From positions 19,082,057 to 19,146,056 of the forward strand of contig JAOANR010000002.1 of assembly GCA_030278955.1 (NCBI GenBank): a stretch of DNA of 64,000 bases, in the 5' to 3' direction. The notes under the pieces were generated by a model. That model worked only from the letters and a program-made list of their open reading frames with translations. It ran no database searches and had not been told where the DNA came from. The position numbers and the translations under genes are program-made. This document shows positions 33,097 to 44,700 of this stretch, piece by piece. The stretch's first letter is position 1. Every line of letters begins with the position of its first letter. The stretch comes from Hygrophila difformis (taxonomy: Eukaryota; Streptophyta; Magnoliopsida; Lamiales; Acanthaceae).

Positions 33097-33163
33097 GAGT
33101 CCATGCTCTTAGGAGCACTGACTCTGACTGCTCGGGGACGATCAGTATTAAATGTGAGGATGT
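33097..33163 (+). promoter_or_regulatory. Polypurine-like tract with hairpin before the 3' LTR (A, module 3)
   Basis: GAGTCCATGCTC pairs with GAGCACTGACTC (10 of 12) at 33097-33124. AAATGTGAGGATGT (33150-33163) then abuts the LTR start TGATAATGG. This is the expected place of the plus-strand primer. The same GAGGATGTTGA string recurs in modules 1 and 2. Confidence 0.65.
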
Positions 33164-36100
33164 TGATAATGGCCAAAATTGTCCATTATTTCCAATCCAT
33201 TTCCGTGTCTGAGACGGACATTTTGATCGTATTCCCATCTTATTTTAATAAGAAAGCAGTTGAATTCGACAGATTGATGCAAGTTTGTAAGAATGATAAG
33301 CTGGTAATGAAAGACACAAAAATATGCAATTTTAATTGCATTTGTGTTAGAAAAATCCAAAAACATGAAAAAAGGAAAAAAGAAAAGAAAAAGGAATGAA
33401 AAGATGGGCAAAAGAATGAAATAGCCCACAAAAATTGAAAAGATGGGAAAAAGAATGAAAATCCCACAAATTGAAATTTTGGTTAAGTGTTGAAGATCAA
33501 TTCGGTCTATACGCAATTCGACCTAAACCGAATTGCTTATTAGACCGAATTGCTGAAGAAAAGGAGAAAAAGAGAAGTGTTGAAAGAGGAAAGAGCAACC
33601 AATTCGGTCTGTGGCAATTCGGTCTAAACCGAATTGACCCCTAAGACCGAATTGCACTATGGAAAGAAGAAGACTTTGAGCAGAATTGATTGCATAGATC
33701 GAATTGCCTCAAAGCAAGGAAGCCAAGCAGGAGCCATCTTCAATTCGACAAGGCCAATTCGGTCTACCCATAGACCGAATCACCACATTCCACACTCAAA
33801 ATCAAGGAGAAGGACCTCATGTCACCAATTCAGTCTAAACCGAACTACTCGAGGAGACCGAACCACATTCGAAATTGCAGCTTTGAGCACGTGAGAAATG
33901 CATGGCACTGTGGATGGGCCCTGATGGGCCTAGGGTTTCGAGAAGAAGTATAAAAGCTGACCTTCCTCAACACAAGAAAAATGCTGAATCCGAACATTTG
34001 GACATTTGCTGGGAGACAAAAAGAAGGAGCAGAAGGTTCTCCACCCCTTAAGGGTTAGGTAGGTAGTTTAGTTTAGTTAGTTTATTTTCAAGCTTATAGT
34101 GTAGTTTTAATGCTTTTAATCTCAGTTTATTTTCATAGAAGCTTGTTACCACCCTTAGTGTAGCCATTACCATAAACTTTAAATGCTTTGTAGTTATAAT
34201 GAACCCTACCTTCAAGCTAATGATGGTTTTAGGGTTGTTTGTTGCTTTCAAGTGTCAATACAAGAAAGAATCCAGAGATCGGTTTTCATTTCAAGTGTTT
34301 GGCACTTATTTAATGCTTTCCTTAGTAATAAATGTTAGAATGTTTGTTTGTTTCAACTAGGTTACATTTATTATGTCCTAGTTGACTTACATTCTCAATA
34401 AATGCATGTTTAGTGGGTTTTTGGCTTGTTCTTACACCTTAGTGACTCAAATGAGTGTTCTTAGGTTTTAGATGATTTTAGGCTTGTTAGAATTTAATTC
34501 TATGTTTATTAGGTTGCTGTTTAATCCTCTATTTGTTAGTTTATTGTTGCCTTAGATAATGTAGGTGTTCTTATTTTTATGCATGTGTTCTTATTATTTA
34601 TTAGAGGTTTAGGTCTTTGATCTTTGATTGCTTGTTTGTAGTATTAAGGTTTGTTTCATGCCAATACCTGCTAGCCACGTAACCTATTATGCCTATTTTC
34701 CTTAAAACACTCATTAGTGTGGCTGTGAGGTGACATTGATGTGAAATGAAGGATTTGGTAAATCTTATCCATCATGAACCACACAATGTAAATCGAACCT
34801 GCACTTATGAGCTCAAAATATCTTTTATGAGAGAAAAGACATGCAATTCGATTTGAGGCAATTCAGTCTAAACCGAATTGCCCATGAGAATGGAACTGCA
34901 TGGAAAATATATTTGTTGAATGCCTTATCTAAAAATCCATATGCAATTCGATCTAGGCAATTCGGTCTATATCGGTCTATACCGAATTGCCCATGAGACC
35001 GAATTGCATAGCAAAAATTGTTCTCATATGGTGCACAAGCAATTCGGTCTGTGCGAATTCGGTTTAGACCGAATTCCTCCCATAGATCGAATTGACCTTA
35101 TACACCATATTGCATGCATGCCCCCTCATGCCTTAGTTTATTTTCTCTGCCTTACCAATTCGAATTGTCCAATTCGGTTTAGACCGAATTCAATTGGCAA
35201 TTCGAATTACCCACATTTTGGGATAAATGTCTTAGCCAAATTTGAGTGAAGGAATGACTTCATCAATTCGAATTGTCCAATTCGGTTTAGACCGAATTGC
35301 TTTGACAATTCGAATTAGAGGATGCTTCATGACTTTACAAGGATTAATTGGGTATGGTGTTACTTCATACCTCATGCATCCTCAATTCGGTCTCTTTTGC
35401 ATTTTGCCCAATAGACCGAATTGCTTTATTCTTTCTATTTCAAAACTCCAAAAATATTTTATTACTTGAGTTGTGTAAGTTGCATGGGTGTATTGGGCCT
35501 AGGCCCACTACATCTAATTTTATCCATTACACATCTCAACCCTTCAGTGTCTAAATTATTGTGTGATTAACATTCACACAGTACCAAAAATATTTTGTTA
35601 ATTTAATCTTTTCTGTTTATTGTGTGTATGAATGGGTAATAAGAAATATCACAGATCAATGTTGGCGAAATGGTCCCTTCACCGGGATAACGATTAGCTC
35701 GTCTTCTGTGTATTAATTATTACTCGTTATTTTGCATGGTCTGATTAGTGGTTGGTGGAAGCTACGGCGAAAAGGTCTCTTCATGGAGATAACGATTAGT
35801 CACTCAGCCAACTCCTAATTAGATACAGTTTTCTCTTCTTTACCTTAATTTCAAACCTGAATCTAGAGTTGTAGGAATAATAGATAATATATGCCAATGT
35901 TATCTAATAATTATTACAGTAATAGAACATGTGGGTTTTCATCTAAATTCACAGATAGTGAAGTCTAAGATGACGGCGGCAACTGTCACTTAAGGCATTC
36001 CACTGTCTAAAAATCATTCCATCTGGAATACTTGGGAACCGGATAGCAGATGTTTGCTGTCCGGATCATCCCAATTATTTCTGGCAATCTCTTTTTAGCC

Positions 36101-36608
36101 AAATTCTTCTTATCTCAGGCTAATCCATTGTTGTGTATCAAATTCTGTCTAACCCTACCATATTTTTTGGGGTAATTTATTTTACTTCTCATATACACGT
36201 ATGCATGATATTATTATGTAGATATTGTGGTCAATAATATTTTGGAGATCCTTCTCCTTGGACATAGAAGTCTTGATTTAAATCAGATGCTGCATAATAA
36301 ATTTCCACAAAAATCACTTTATAAAATCCGGATCTGAGTAAGGGATAATTTCGACAGTTATGACTAACTCATATCCTACTGGGGGTTGATTTTGAAAACT
36401 TAGAAGCAGAGTCAGCGATTAGGTCTCACTTAGACTGAAAGGATCTGTGTTTAAATTGAGAGTTTAGTACCTGTTTAGGGAATGATTTTCAAATATCTAT
36501 TGGTTTCTCAAAATTACTGTGTGTTGGAAATCTTTTATTAAGTGTTGCATCGAATTCGTGTCCACTTGGATTCGGATAAAATGTGATAAATAATATTGGA
36601 GGAACAAC
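33164..36608 (+). repeat. Element A 3' LTR, truncated by element C
   Basis: Collinear with 16821-20268. Palindrome array 1 is at about 33498-33864, TATA at 33949-33955, array 2 at 34844-35424. Differences from the 5' LTR are sparse. One unit is rearranged (34943-35006). At 36608 the match stops inside GGAACAAC and C's LTR terminus begins. ACAAC (36604-36608) is the predicted 5-bp target duplication for C, since the 5' LTR reads ACAACACATAGG. Confidence 0.93.
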
Positions 36609-36855
36609 TGAAACTTTTGACGAGTTTCATTAACACGAGTAATTTTCTGAAATATCAGGTATGAATTTATTAAATGAAAAGAGTTATGATGTAGGGAAGG
36701 GGTTTTAGGATATGTTATGATTCCCGCTTTTTATTACTCATGTGGGGTGCTTTTGATTTCAAACGGCGCTGTGGTCCTTCCCGCCATGAAACTTTTGACG
36801 AATATCACGGTGCAACCGGGATTGACCTTCAGTCTGTCACCCTGAAAGTCCCTGG
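36609..36855 (-). repeat. Element C 3' LTR terminus (part 1)
   Basis: Read on the minus strand it ends GTCAAAAGTTTCA, the same LTR terminus as in A (21779-21791) and B (41618-41630), and includes the degenerate primer/leader copy (GGAAGGACCACAGCGCCG). It is the continuation of the LTR piece ending at 49978. The two are separated by element B, whose target duplication CCTGG is at 36851-36855 and 49978-49982. Confidence 0.92.
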
Positions 36856-37209
36856 TGATAATGGCCAGAAATGACCATTTTTTTCAATCCATTTCCGTGT
36901 CTTAAACGGGCATTTGATCGCATTCCGGTCTTACATTAAGTAAGAAAGCAGTCGAATTGGACTGATTTATGCATAATTGTAAAAATAATAAGTTGGTGTG
37001 AAAAAGGCATAAATATGTAATTTTATTACATAATTATGTTAGAAAAATCCAAAAACATGAGAAAAAGAAAAGAAAGGAAAAAGGAACAAAAAGATGGGCA
37101 AAAGAATAAAGCAAGCCCACAAAATACAAAAAGATGGGAAAAAGATAGAAAAGCCCACAAAAAGAACATCTTCGGCCCATCTGGCCCAATCCAGCAGGCC
37201 CAGGAAGAG

Positions 37210-37460
37210 CTTTGTCGCGGAAGCCCTTTGTCGCGATGCATGGTTCCGCGACAAAGGAGGGTTCCGCGACCAAGCAGCTCAGAAGAAGAAGGAAACCAGC
37301 CAAGCCCTTTGTCGCGATGCCCTTTGTCGCGATGGCATGCTCCGCGACAAAGGCATGTTCCGCGACCAAGACACCCAATTAGAGACACAAGACCCAGTCG
37401 AGAAGCCTTGCCACATGCAGTGTGTTCCGCGACCAAACTTGATGCTCCGAGACAAAGCTG
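37210..37460. repeat. B-type palindrome array 1 (U3)
   Basis: About three units of half-site TTTGTCGCGGAAC and its complement, for example 37210-37275 and 37305-37373, each ordered forward, forward, inverted, inverted. The array ends about 70 bp upstream of TATAAATA. The position equals array 1 of A, but the half-site sequence is unrelated. Confidence 0.92.
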
Positions 37461-37527
37461 TGATGTGTGTGATGTCTTAAGACACAATGGGCTAGAATCA
37501 AGGCCCATGGGCTTAGGGTTACACTTC

Positions 37528-37535
37528 TATAAATA
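37528..37535 (+). promoter_or_regulatory. Element B LTR TATA box
   Basis: TATAAATA about 25 bp after GGCCCATGGGCTTAGGGTT, the same site-II/telo-box combination as in LTR A. Confidence 0.7.
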
Positions 37536-38163
37536 TGAGGTGTTTCCCATGAGCTAGAGGTTGGAATTTTTGTAAGAGCTCTCTTGAAGACAAGCTTGGG
37601 TTTCAGCTTTAGGTAGTGTAGTTTAGTTTTTAATTTTTTGTATTATTTAATTCTTGTTCATAGTTTAGCTTAGTTAAGGATTTATTTCCTGTTTTGTGCT
37701 TTCCAGTAGCCTTAGATAGCCACTTTTATATCATGTTTTGGTTTCTAAACTCTTAATTTAGGGTTTGTAATACCCAAATCATGGGTATTAACAACACCCC
37801 TTCAATAATATGGGAAAACATTCATCATTTGTGTCCCAAATCATGAAATGGGTCTCACACCCCATGGATTTATGCTTTCTTTTTCATTTTGGGGTCACTT
37901 GACCCCCATTATGCTATTTTTATGTTTACTGTTAGCATTTTATGGATAATGTTGTGTGTATGTGTGATCAAACCCTAGATTAGGACTCTTGCTTTATTTT
38001 TTTAATATTCTGTCCAGTTTTGTTTAAGCATGTTCTTCCTTATTTTGAATGTTTCTTGTTTGTTTTTAGCTTAGAATAGCTTTTTGATCTGAAATAGGGT
38101 GAGATCACGCTGTTTGCATGCCACTGTTCATTTCTGCTTTTTCTGACTTTTGTCCTGAATCGC

Positions 38164-38733
38164 CTTTGTCGCCAACCGCCTTTTGTCGCGGAACCACGTT
38201 CCGCGACAAAATGGTCGTTCCGCGACAAAGGTGTCTAAAGACACTTGTCTCCATAATTTAAAACCCTTTGTCGCGGAACACCTTGTCGCGGAGCCACGTT
38301 CCGCGACAAAACTTTCCATGCATAGCGACAAAGGAGCCAAACTCTTGCATTTTGTCTGCATGGCTTTTTGTCGCGGAATCATCTTGTCGCGGAACCACGT
38401 TCCGCGACAAAATCCCATTCTGAGACAGAAAAATTATGCCATGTTCCTTATGCTTTGAACACTTTGTCGCGGAACCACTTTGTCGCGGAACCACGTTGTC
38501 GCGGAACCACGTTCCGCGACAAACTTTCCATGCATAGCGACAAAGGTTCAAATGCTTTAAGAATTTTCTGAAAACTCTTTGTCGCGAAACACTCTTGTCG
38601 CGGAACCACGTTCCGCGACAAAATCTTGCATAGCGACAAAGAAGCGTTATGCTGCCAAAAATTCTAAAAACTTGTCGGGATACCCATGTCGCGGACCTCG
38701 GTCCGCGACAAAACTTATGGTATCGCGACAAAG
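38164..38733. repeat. B-type palindrome array 2 (LTR)
   Basis: Six units at about 38164-38230, 38263-38332, 38365-38430, 38460-38546, 38576-38641 and 38670-38733. The core is TTTGTCGCGGAAC-CAC-GTTCCGCGACAAA, with outer half-sites at both sides; the fourth unit has an extra forward half-site. A TATA-like TATTTAA follows at 38757. Confidence 0.95.
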
Positions 38734-41630
38734 ATTCCCTTCTCTCTATTTAATCTCAAACAACCTTCATTCTCTTCCTACATTATATTGCAACACTCAC
38801 ATCATAACCCCACGGGTTAAGGTGTAACATTCTGGAATTGCAATATAGGGTGTTATGCTGCCCAAATTTTGATTCTTCATTTTCATCGCTTAACTGATTG
38901 AACCCTTGACTCATTAATGATTAAAGATTGAGATTAGCAATAATCAAACTTCAATAATCATCATGACTAAAGGACCTTTTTTCAATTGCCATTAAAACAC
39001 TCCTTTATAAACAAAATCTTGATGGCTTAAACAGATAATCCGGACTGTAATTAATTATGGTAGGAAGGATTATTTAAGACCATCAATTGTGGACCCAATC
39101 CACAACCTTGCATGAGAAACCAATGTCTCTCATACAAGGAATCTTCTTTTATTTCTTATAGATTTTGTCTTTGCGTGTTGTGTGGAACCATTAGTAAAGA
39201 ATACATCAGACTAATGTTGGCGGGTATTCCCTCATGGATAACTAGCTCGTATTCTGGGTATTAATTACTAAGTGTTATTTTGCATGGTCTGGATGACTGT
39301 CAGTGGAAGCCTTGGCGGTTCGCCCATTCAGGGTTATAACAGCTGCTCGGCTGACTCCCATCCAGATACAGTTTTATTTTTCTTATCTTAATTTCCAAAC
39401 CCAAATTCCAATCTGTAATGGGAGTCAGTTGGCATCAGTCAATGCCAACTGACGATCATTATAGAAGGGAAGCATGTAGGTTTTTATCCGAATTCACAGA
39501 CAGTGGAGACTCAACTGGTATTGACACCACCATTATAGGGTCTAAGCTGTCTAAATCCACTCCATCCGAGTAATCGGGAAATTGGACAGTAGATGTTTAC
39601 AGTCCACCCGATTATGCTGCCATCTCTTTGGTCTCCTGACCACTTCATATCTGTGTTTCACCTTCTGTCTAGACCCGCATCTATATTTTGGGTCAATTAA
39701 TTTTACACTTCCCTATATCTTTATGCATGATAATATTATGTATTATTGTGGTCTACAATCATTTTGGGATCCTTCCCTTGGACAATAGAAGTCTAGATCT
39801 TAAACAGATATTGCTTAATAAATTTCCAACAAAAATCTCCTTATAAAATCCGGATCTGAGTAAGGGATAAATTCCTCAGTTATGACTAATTCATATCCTG
39901 TCAAGGGTTGTATTTTGGGAAATTAGAAACAGATTCAGCGATTAGGTCTCACCTAGACTGAAAGGGTCTGTGTTTTAGCTGAGAGTCTAGTACCTGATAG
40001 GGAATGATTTTCAAATCCATTATTTTCCAAAATTGCTGTCTGTTGGAAATCTAAGATTAAATATACACCGAGATGGGGTCCACTTGGACTCAAATACAGT
40101 GTAGTGAATAATCTCAGAGGAACATCATCCAGGCCTTGGTTATTTTCTAAGATAAGGTTGAGTTTTCTTTCAACTGCTATACTCTTCTGCCAGAGCCTAT
40201 TTTTGAGTCCTGAGTGAGTGCATCCGGAACGAACTAAACCATTAGTTCGTTTCATTAGTTTGTATCTCATAATCACCCGGAAGGAAGTGAACACACTAGT
40301 GGTTCACCCAGAGCCGGGAATTCTTGATCCATACTCCTTCATCCTGATGGGGAGCTGTCTTTTACTACCAGGGTCAGATTTTCAAAACCTCCGAGTGATA
40401 GATTTTAAATGCTTTCTTTACTGCTTTCTTTTAACCGCTTTCATTAGAGGTCACTCGGTTGTATTGAGAGTTGTGTAACTGCTACTAGGATTGACAGTTA
40501 AGGGATAGTTCAGAGCTTGATTAGAATCTTTGGGTGTGACATGGGAGAATGATAGTAGTACTTGGCATTTCAATAAATGATATGTCGGGTGTTGCTTTTC
40601 CACCACAGATGAAGTAACACACCCAGGCCAGGGGAGTTACGAATCTGTGGTATCTTAGAATCTGTGGTCTTAAGAACATGTAAGCTCATATTGTAAGTAC
40701 CTGTCTGTTAAAGGGAAATCATAATTGAGAGCATGAGAATTAGCTATCTGAAAGGATTATCCCAAAACCAAGATCTGTGTATAAAAATGGAAGTTTAATA
40801 TTGCTATATCTCAATCTTGTCCAATTTTCATTCTTTTCTTCCTGTCCCTTCTGTCTACATTGTGATTCAGCTTCAAGGCTGGCACAATGTAATTTTTCCT
40901 GCTTTCATAGATAATGTTTACCGCATTCTTAGAATAATTTTTACCCGCTTCCTAGGATAGATTTATTCGCTTTGTAGAGTAATTTAGATGCTTTTGTAAT
41001 CTAGTTTAAATTCATGTCAGTAGTCATTAATCACCTTTCAAACCCATTGAGCAATACAAATGGAAAATCTAGTAAAACGACGTGGGCCCTGCTTCTATCG
41101 CACATCCTCCAGTGAACGATCCGGTCTTACTATAAATTACTGCAATTTTTGACACCGTGCGCTTTCGGGCCACAGTTTCTTAAACACGAGCAATAAAAAC
41201 GTGACAACTTATAAATATATCCCTAATCACAACTCCGCCATCATAAATTGGTTTCATTAAATAAAATCTAAACCAGGATCATGATTTTTCGGAAAATACT
41301 CAGGGAGTGGAAATCTGTCAAAAAGTTTCATGGTAGGAAATCTTGTGGCAAGAATTGATGAGAAGTATCATGGCATATTTGCCGGGGATCCTCAGTGTGA
41401 CAGGCTGAAGGTCAACTTATCCCGGCTGTGCCATGAGATTTGTCAACATTTCATGACAGAGAGGACCACATCGCCATTTGAAACCAAAGCACCACACCTG
41501 AGTAATAAAAAGACTAATAATCTTGATATATCCCTAAACCCTTTCCCGTGAATCATAACTCTTTTCTTTTAATAAATCTAACCTGGTATATTTTGGAAAA
41601 CGCTCGTGTGGGAAATTGTCAAAAGTTTCA

Positions 41631-41648
41631 TGGCGCCGTTGCCGGGGA
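41631..41648 (+). promoter_or_regulatory. Element B primer binding site (tRNA-Asp type)
   Basis: TGGCGCCGTTGCCGGGGA directly after the LTR's terminal CA, identical to that of element A. Confidence 0.93.
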
Positions 41649-41791
41649 GGATGCAGCGCCGTTTTATTTAGAGAATTACATTCCTCATTGCTCCTAGATT
41701 AGCCTATACATATAATTATAAATATTCACCTTCAAAACCAATTCTAACCTGGGGATTGTACAGGTACTGTCATCATTGAAGCCGTTGTTCT

Positions 41792-44700
41792 ATGCAAAGG
41801 AGGAAGCAGACGCCAGCCGAGATCCCGTTTAATTCAGAGATAGAAAAGACAACTCGACGTCTTAGGGCGGAGACCAAACGAAGAAGGGAACGGGAACGAC
41901 AGGCACTACTTTCGCCAAGCACCAGCAGCGATATTTCTGAAATGGCAAACCCTGACATCCCACCAATCATTCAACCCAATCCCCCACTACACAACATTGA
42001 GGAAGACCCCGAAGATGCTGATCACGATGATTTGGATGATCCCCCTCCCCAGATCATACAAGGAGGTGGGAACCCACCAAACATGGAGCAGCAACACTTC
42101 GAGGCACCCCCTCCCAATCCGAACCATCAAAACCCACCAAACAACCAGAACCAACCAAATCAGCAACATTTCCAAAACCAGCAGAATCAGCAATACCATA
42201 ACCCCCATCAGAATCCCCCGAATCCAAATGATTTCAATGATCCGAGGAACTACTTCATGCCTCAGAACTACTACCCACAGCAGTACCAAGGCGGGCCTGA
42301 GAACAATCATCAAGCAGCAGCTGCTGCTGATTACATGCAGCCGATTTTAGAGCCATATCTGAATATTCCTGGACAAGCTCCATTCTTGGCTAGGAACTTC
42401 GAATTGAAACCGGCCCTAATCAATCTAGTCCAGATCAACCAGTTTGCCGGAGCAAGCCATGAAGACCCCCATGATCACCTGCAAACCTTCCTAGAATTGT
42501 GTGACACGATCAAAAATCGTGATGTATCTGCAAACACTATTCGACTAAGGCTATTTCCCTTCTCTCTGACAAGCGGAGCACGAACATGGTACAAGTCACT
42601 GCCCGTAAATCAGAAGTCTACATGGGAAGATGTGATCAGAAACTTCCTAGCAAAATACTTCCCGGAGTCCAAGGTGGATGAATGCCGCTCCAAAATTGCG
42701 GAATTCAAAATGAAACCAGACGAGTCCTTGTATGATGCAAAGGAAAGATTCTTCAACCTGCTCAGAAAGTGTCCTCAACATGGCTTCCATGACTGGGAGA
42801 GACTGAGAAAGTTCTACAGTGGTCTGACCCCAGCATGGAAATCCATGCTCGATGCTGCTGGTGGTCAACATTTGCTTTACATACCGATGGACCAAGCCTG
42901 GGCAAAGATTGAAGCCATGAGTGTCAACCGTTCTGTTCTAACTGATGATGGTAATCTCACTCCCCCTCGTGGTTTATGTGTTGTAGGTACAGTAGAGAAG
43001 TCAGACATTGAAAAGCTTCAAGAGCAAGTGGCAGCGTTGTCTGTAAATCAAGGAGTTGGAAGTTCTGCGCAGGGACAGCAAACTGATGTGATCTGTGGAC
43101 TGTGTCAAGGTGCTCATGCAACTGACACATGCGAGCAAATCACAGCTGAGAGCTGTAACTATGCAGGAGCTTTTCCAAATAGACACCCGAATTTGTCTTA
43201 CTCAAACAACAACGCCTTGAATTCACATCTTTTGAACAAGCCACAGCAACAACAGTTCAACCCTCAGCAGAATCAGGGATTTGTTCAGAACAGGGGCCAA
43301 CACTTTCAGAACCCAGGTTTCCAACCTCAAATCCAGCAGAGGCCGCCTCAGAATTTCCAGAACTTTCAGCCCAATCAGAGTTTCCAGCCTCAGTTTGTCC
43401 CAAACCAAGGCCAGTGGAATCAGAATCAGAATCAAAATCAGAATCAGAATCAAAAGCCTCCTTCAAGGCTTGAGAATTTGATGACTGATTTCATCACTAG
43501 TCAGAAAGAGATCAACAATCAACTGCAAGCCTCCATCAGAAATGTGGAGAACCAAGTTACACAGATGGCTAATGAGATGCAGAAAAGGGACAAAGGTACA
43601 CTGCCAAGCACTGCGGAAAAGAACCCGCAATGCAAGGCAATAACCTTGAAATCTGGAAGAGTACTAGCTGGACCGAAGGGAGCAGACTCTGGAGCGGAAT
43701 GTGAAGAAGATGATATTGTTGACAATGCTGGTAAGGAAGCTGATAATGAGAATGAAGCGGAAAAAGAGACAGCCGAATTGCAGACTGAAGCTGCGCCTGA
43801 AACGGCTGAAACAGATAAGGGTACAGGTGAAGGTACAACTTCCTTCCCTTCACCACCAAAAATTGCTAATAACAAGTACATGCCCAGGATTCCTTATCCT
43901 GCGCGTCTTAAAAATAAAGAACATGATCTTAAATTCAAGAAATTTCTGCAACGATTAAAGTCTATAGAGATAACCATTCCTCTCACAGAAATGATTTCCG
44001 AAATGCCCATCTATGCTAAGTTCTTGAAAGAATTGATTTCAGGAAAAAGGCAGGTTGAGCAGGAAGAGGTAATTATTCTCAACAGCACATGCAGTGCCAT
44101 CGTTCAGAGGAGAATGCCTGAAAAGAAAGAGGACCCCGGATGTTGCACACTTCCAGTACAATTCGGAAAGGCCAAAGTGAGTATGGGGCTTTGTGATTTA
44201 GGATCAAGCATCAATGTGATGCCACTAGCTATGGCTATTCGCCTTAAGCTTGGAGAAATTCAGCCGATCAAGATGAGACTGCAGCTTGCAGACAGATCGA
44301 TCACTCAGCCCGTAGGAATCCTTAAGGATGTTGTGGTCAAAACCGGGCAGGTTCTTTTCCCGGTCGACTTCATCGTCCTCGATATTGAAGAGGATTCTGA
44401 AATGCCGCTTATCCTTGGACGCCCATTCCTAGCTACTGGTGGTGCACTGATTGACGCTAAATCCGGAAAAGTCACCTTAAGGGTCGATGGCGAGGAGATC
44501 ATCTTTGATATGGAGAAATTGCAGAAATTTCCGAATGACAGTTCTTGTTTTTCTTTTGAAAATGTAATAGTTAGGGAAGAGCCAGACTCTGAACTTGATT
44601 GTGAAATGATGCTGGATGAACCATCAAAGCAGGTACTAAAGCCTGCTGGCGTGGAGCACAAAGGATGCAAAGCCGTTCACTTTGCCGATCCCGAAACAGG

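Larger units (their letters stand above)
16821..36608 (+). mobile_element. Element A: Athila-type Ty3/gypsy retrotransposon, 3' LTR interrupted
   Basis: A complete 5' LTR (16821-21791), tRNA-Asp primer site, gag-pol, a post-pol region with palindrome array and a third ORF, and the first 3445 bp of the 3' LTR (33164-36608). The 3' LTR matches 16821-20268 with few differences, then stops at GGAACAAC. There element C begins with the inverted LTR terminus TGAAACTTTTGAC. The missing 1.5 kb of LTR should resume beyond the window. The 5-bp flank before the 5' LTR is TATTT (16816-16820). Gag-pol carries four in-frame stops and a frameshift, so the copy is not autonomous. LTRs of about 5 kb are very long for the Athila group. 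Confidence 0.93.
36856..41630 (+). repeat. Element B 5' LTR (4775 bp)
   Basis: TG...CA ends with the same plan as LTR A: array 1 (37210-37460), telo-box/GGCCCA and TATAAATA (37528-37535), array 2 (38164-38733), a conserved middle, a near-identical U5 block (about 41076-41190), and degenerate primer-site copies (41371-41388 and about 41455-41480). Sequence outside the palindromes is clearly homologous to LTR A in the downstream half. The palindromes themselves are not. Confidence 0.93.

Noticed and set aside
41330..41551. 73-residue ORF, repeated identically at 49677-49898, as a small conserved gene
   Set aside because: Both copies are the same LTR-end segment of element B; identity comes from LTR homology, not protein selection.
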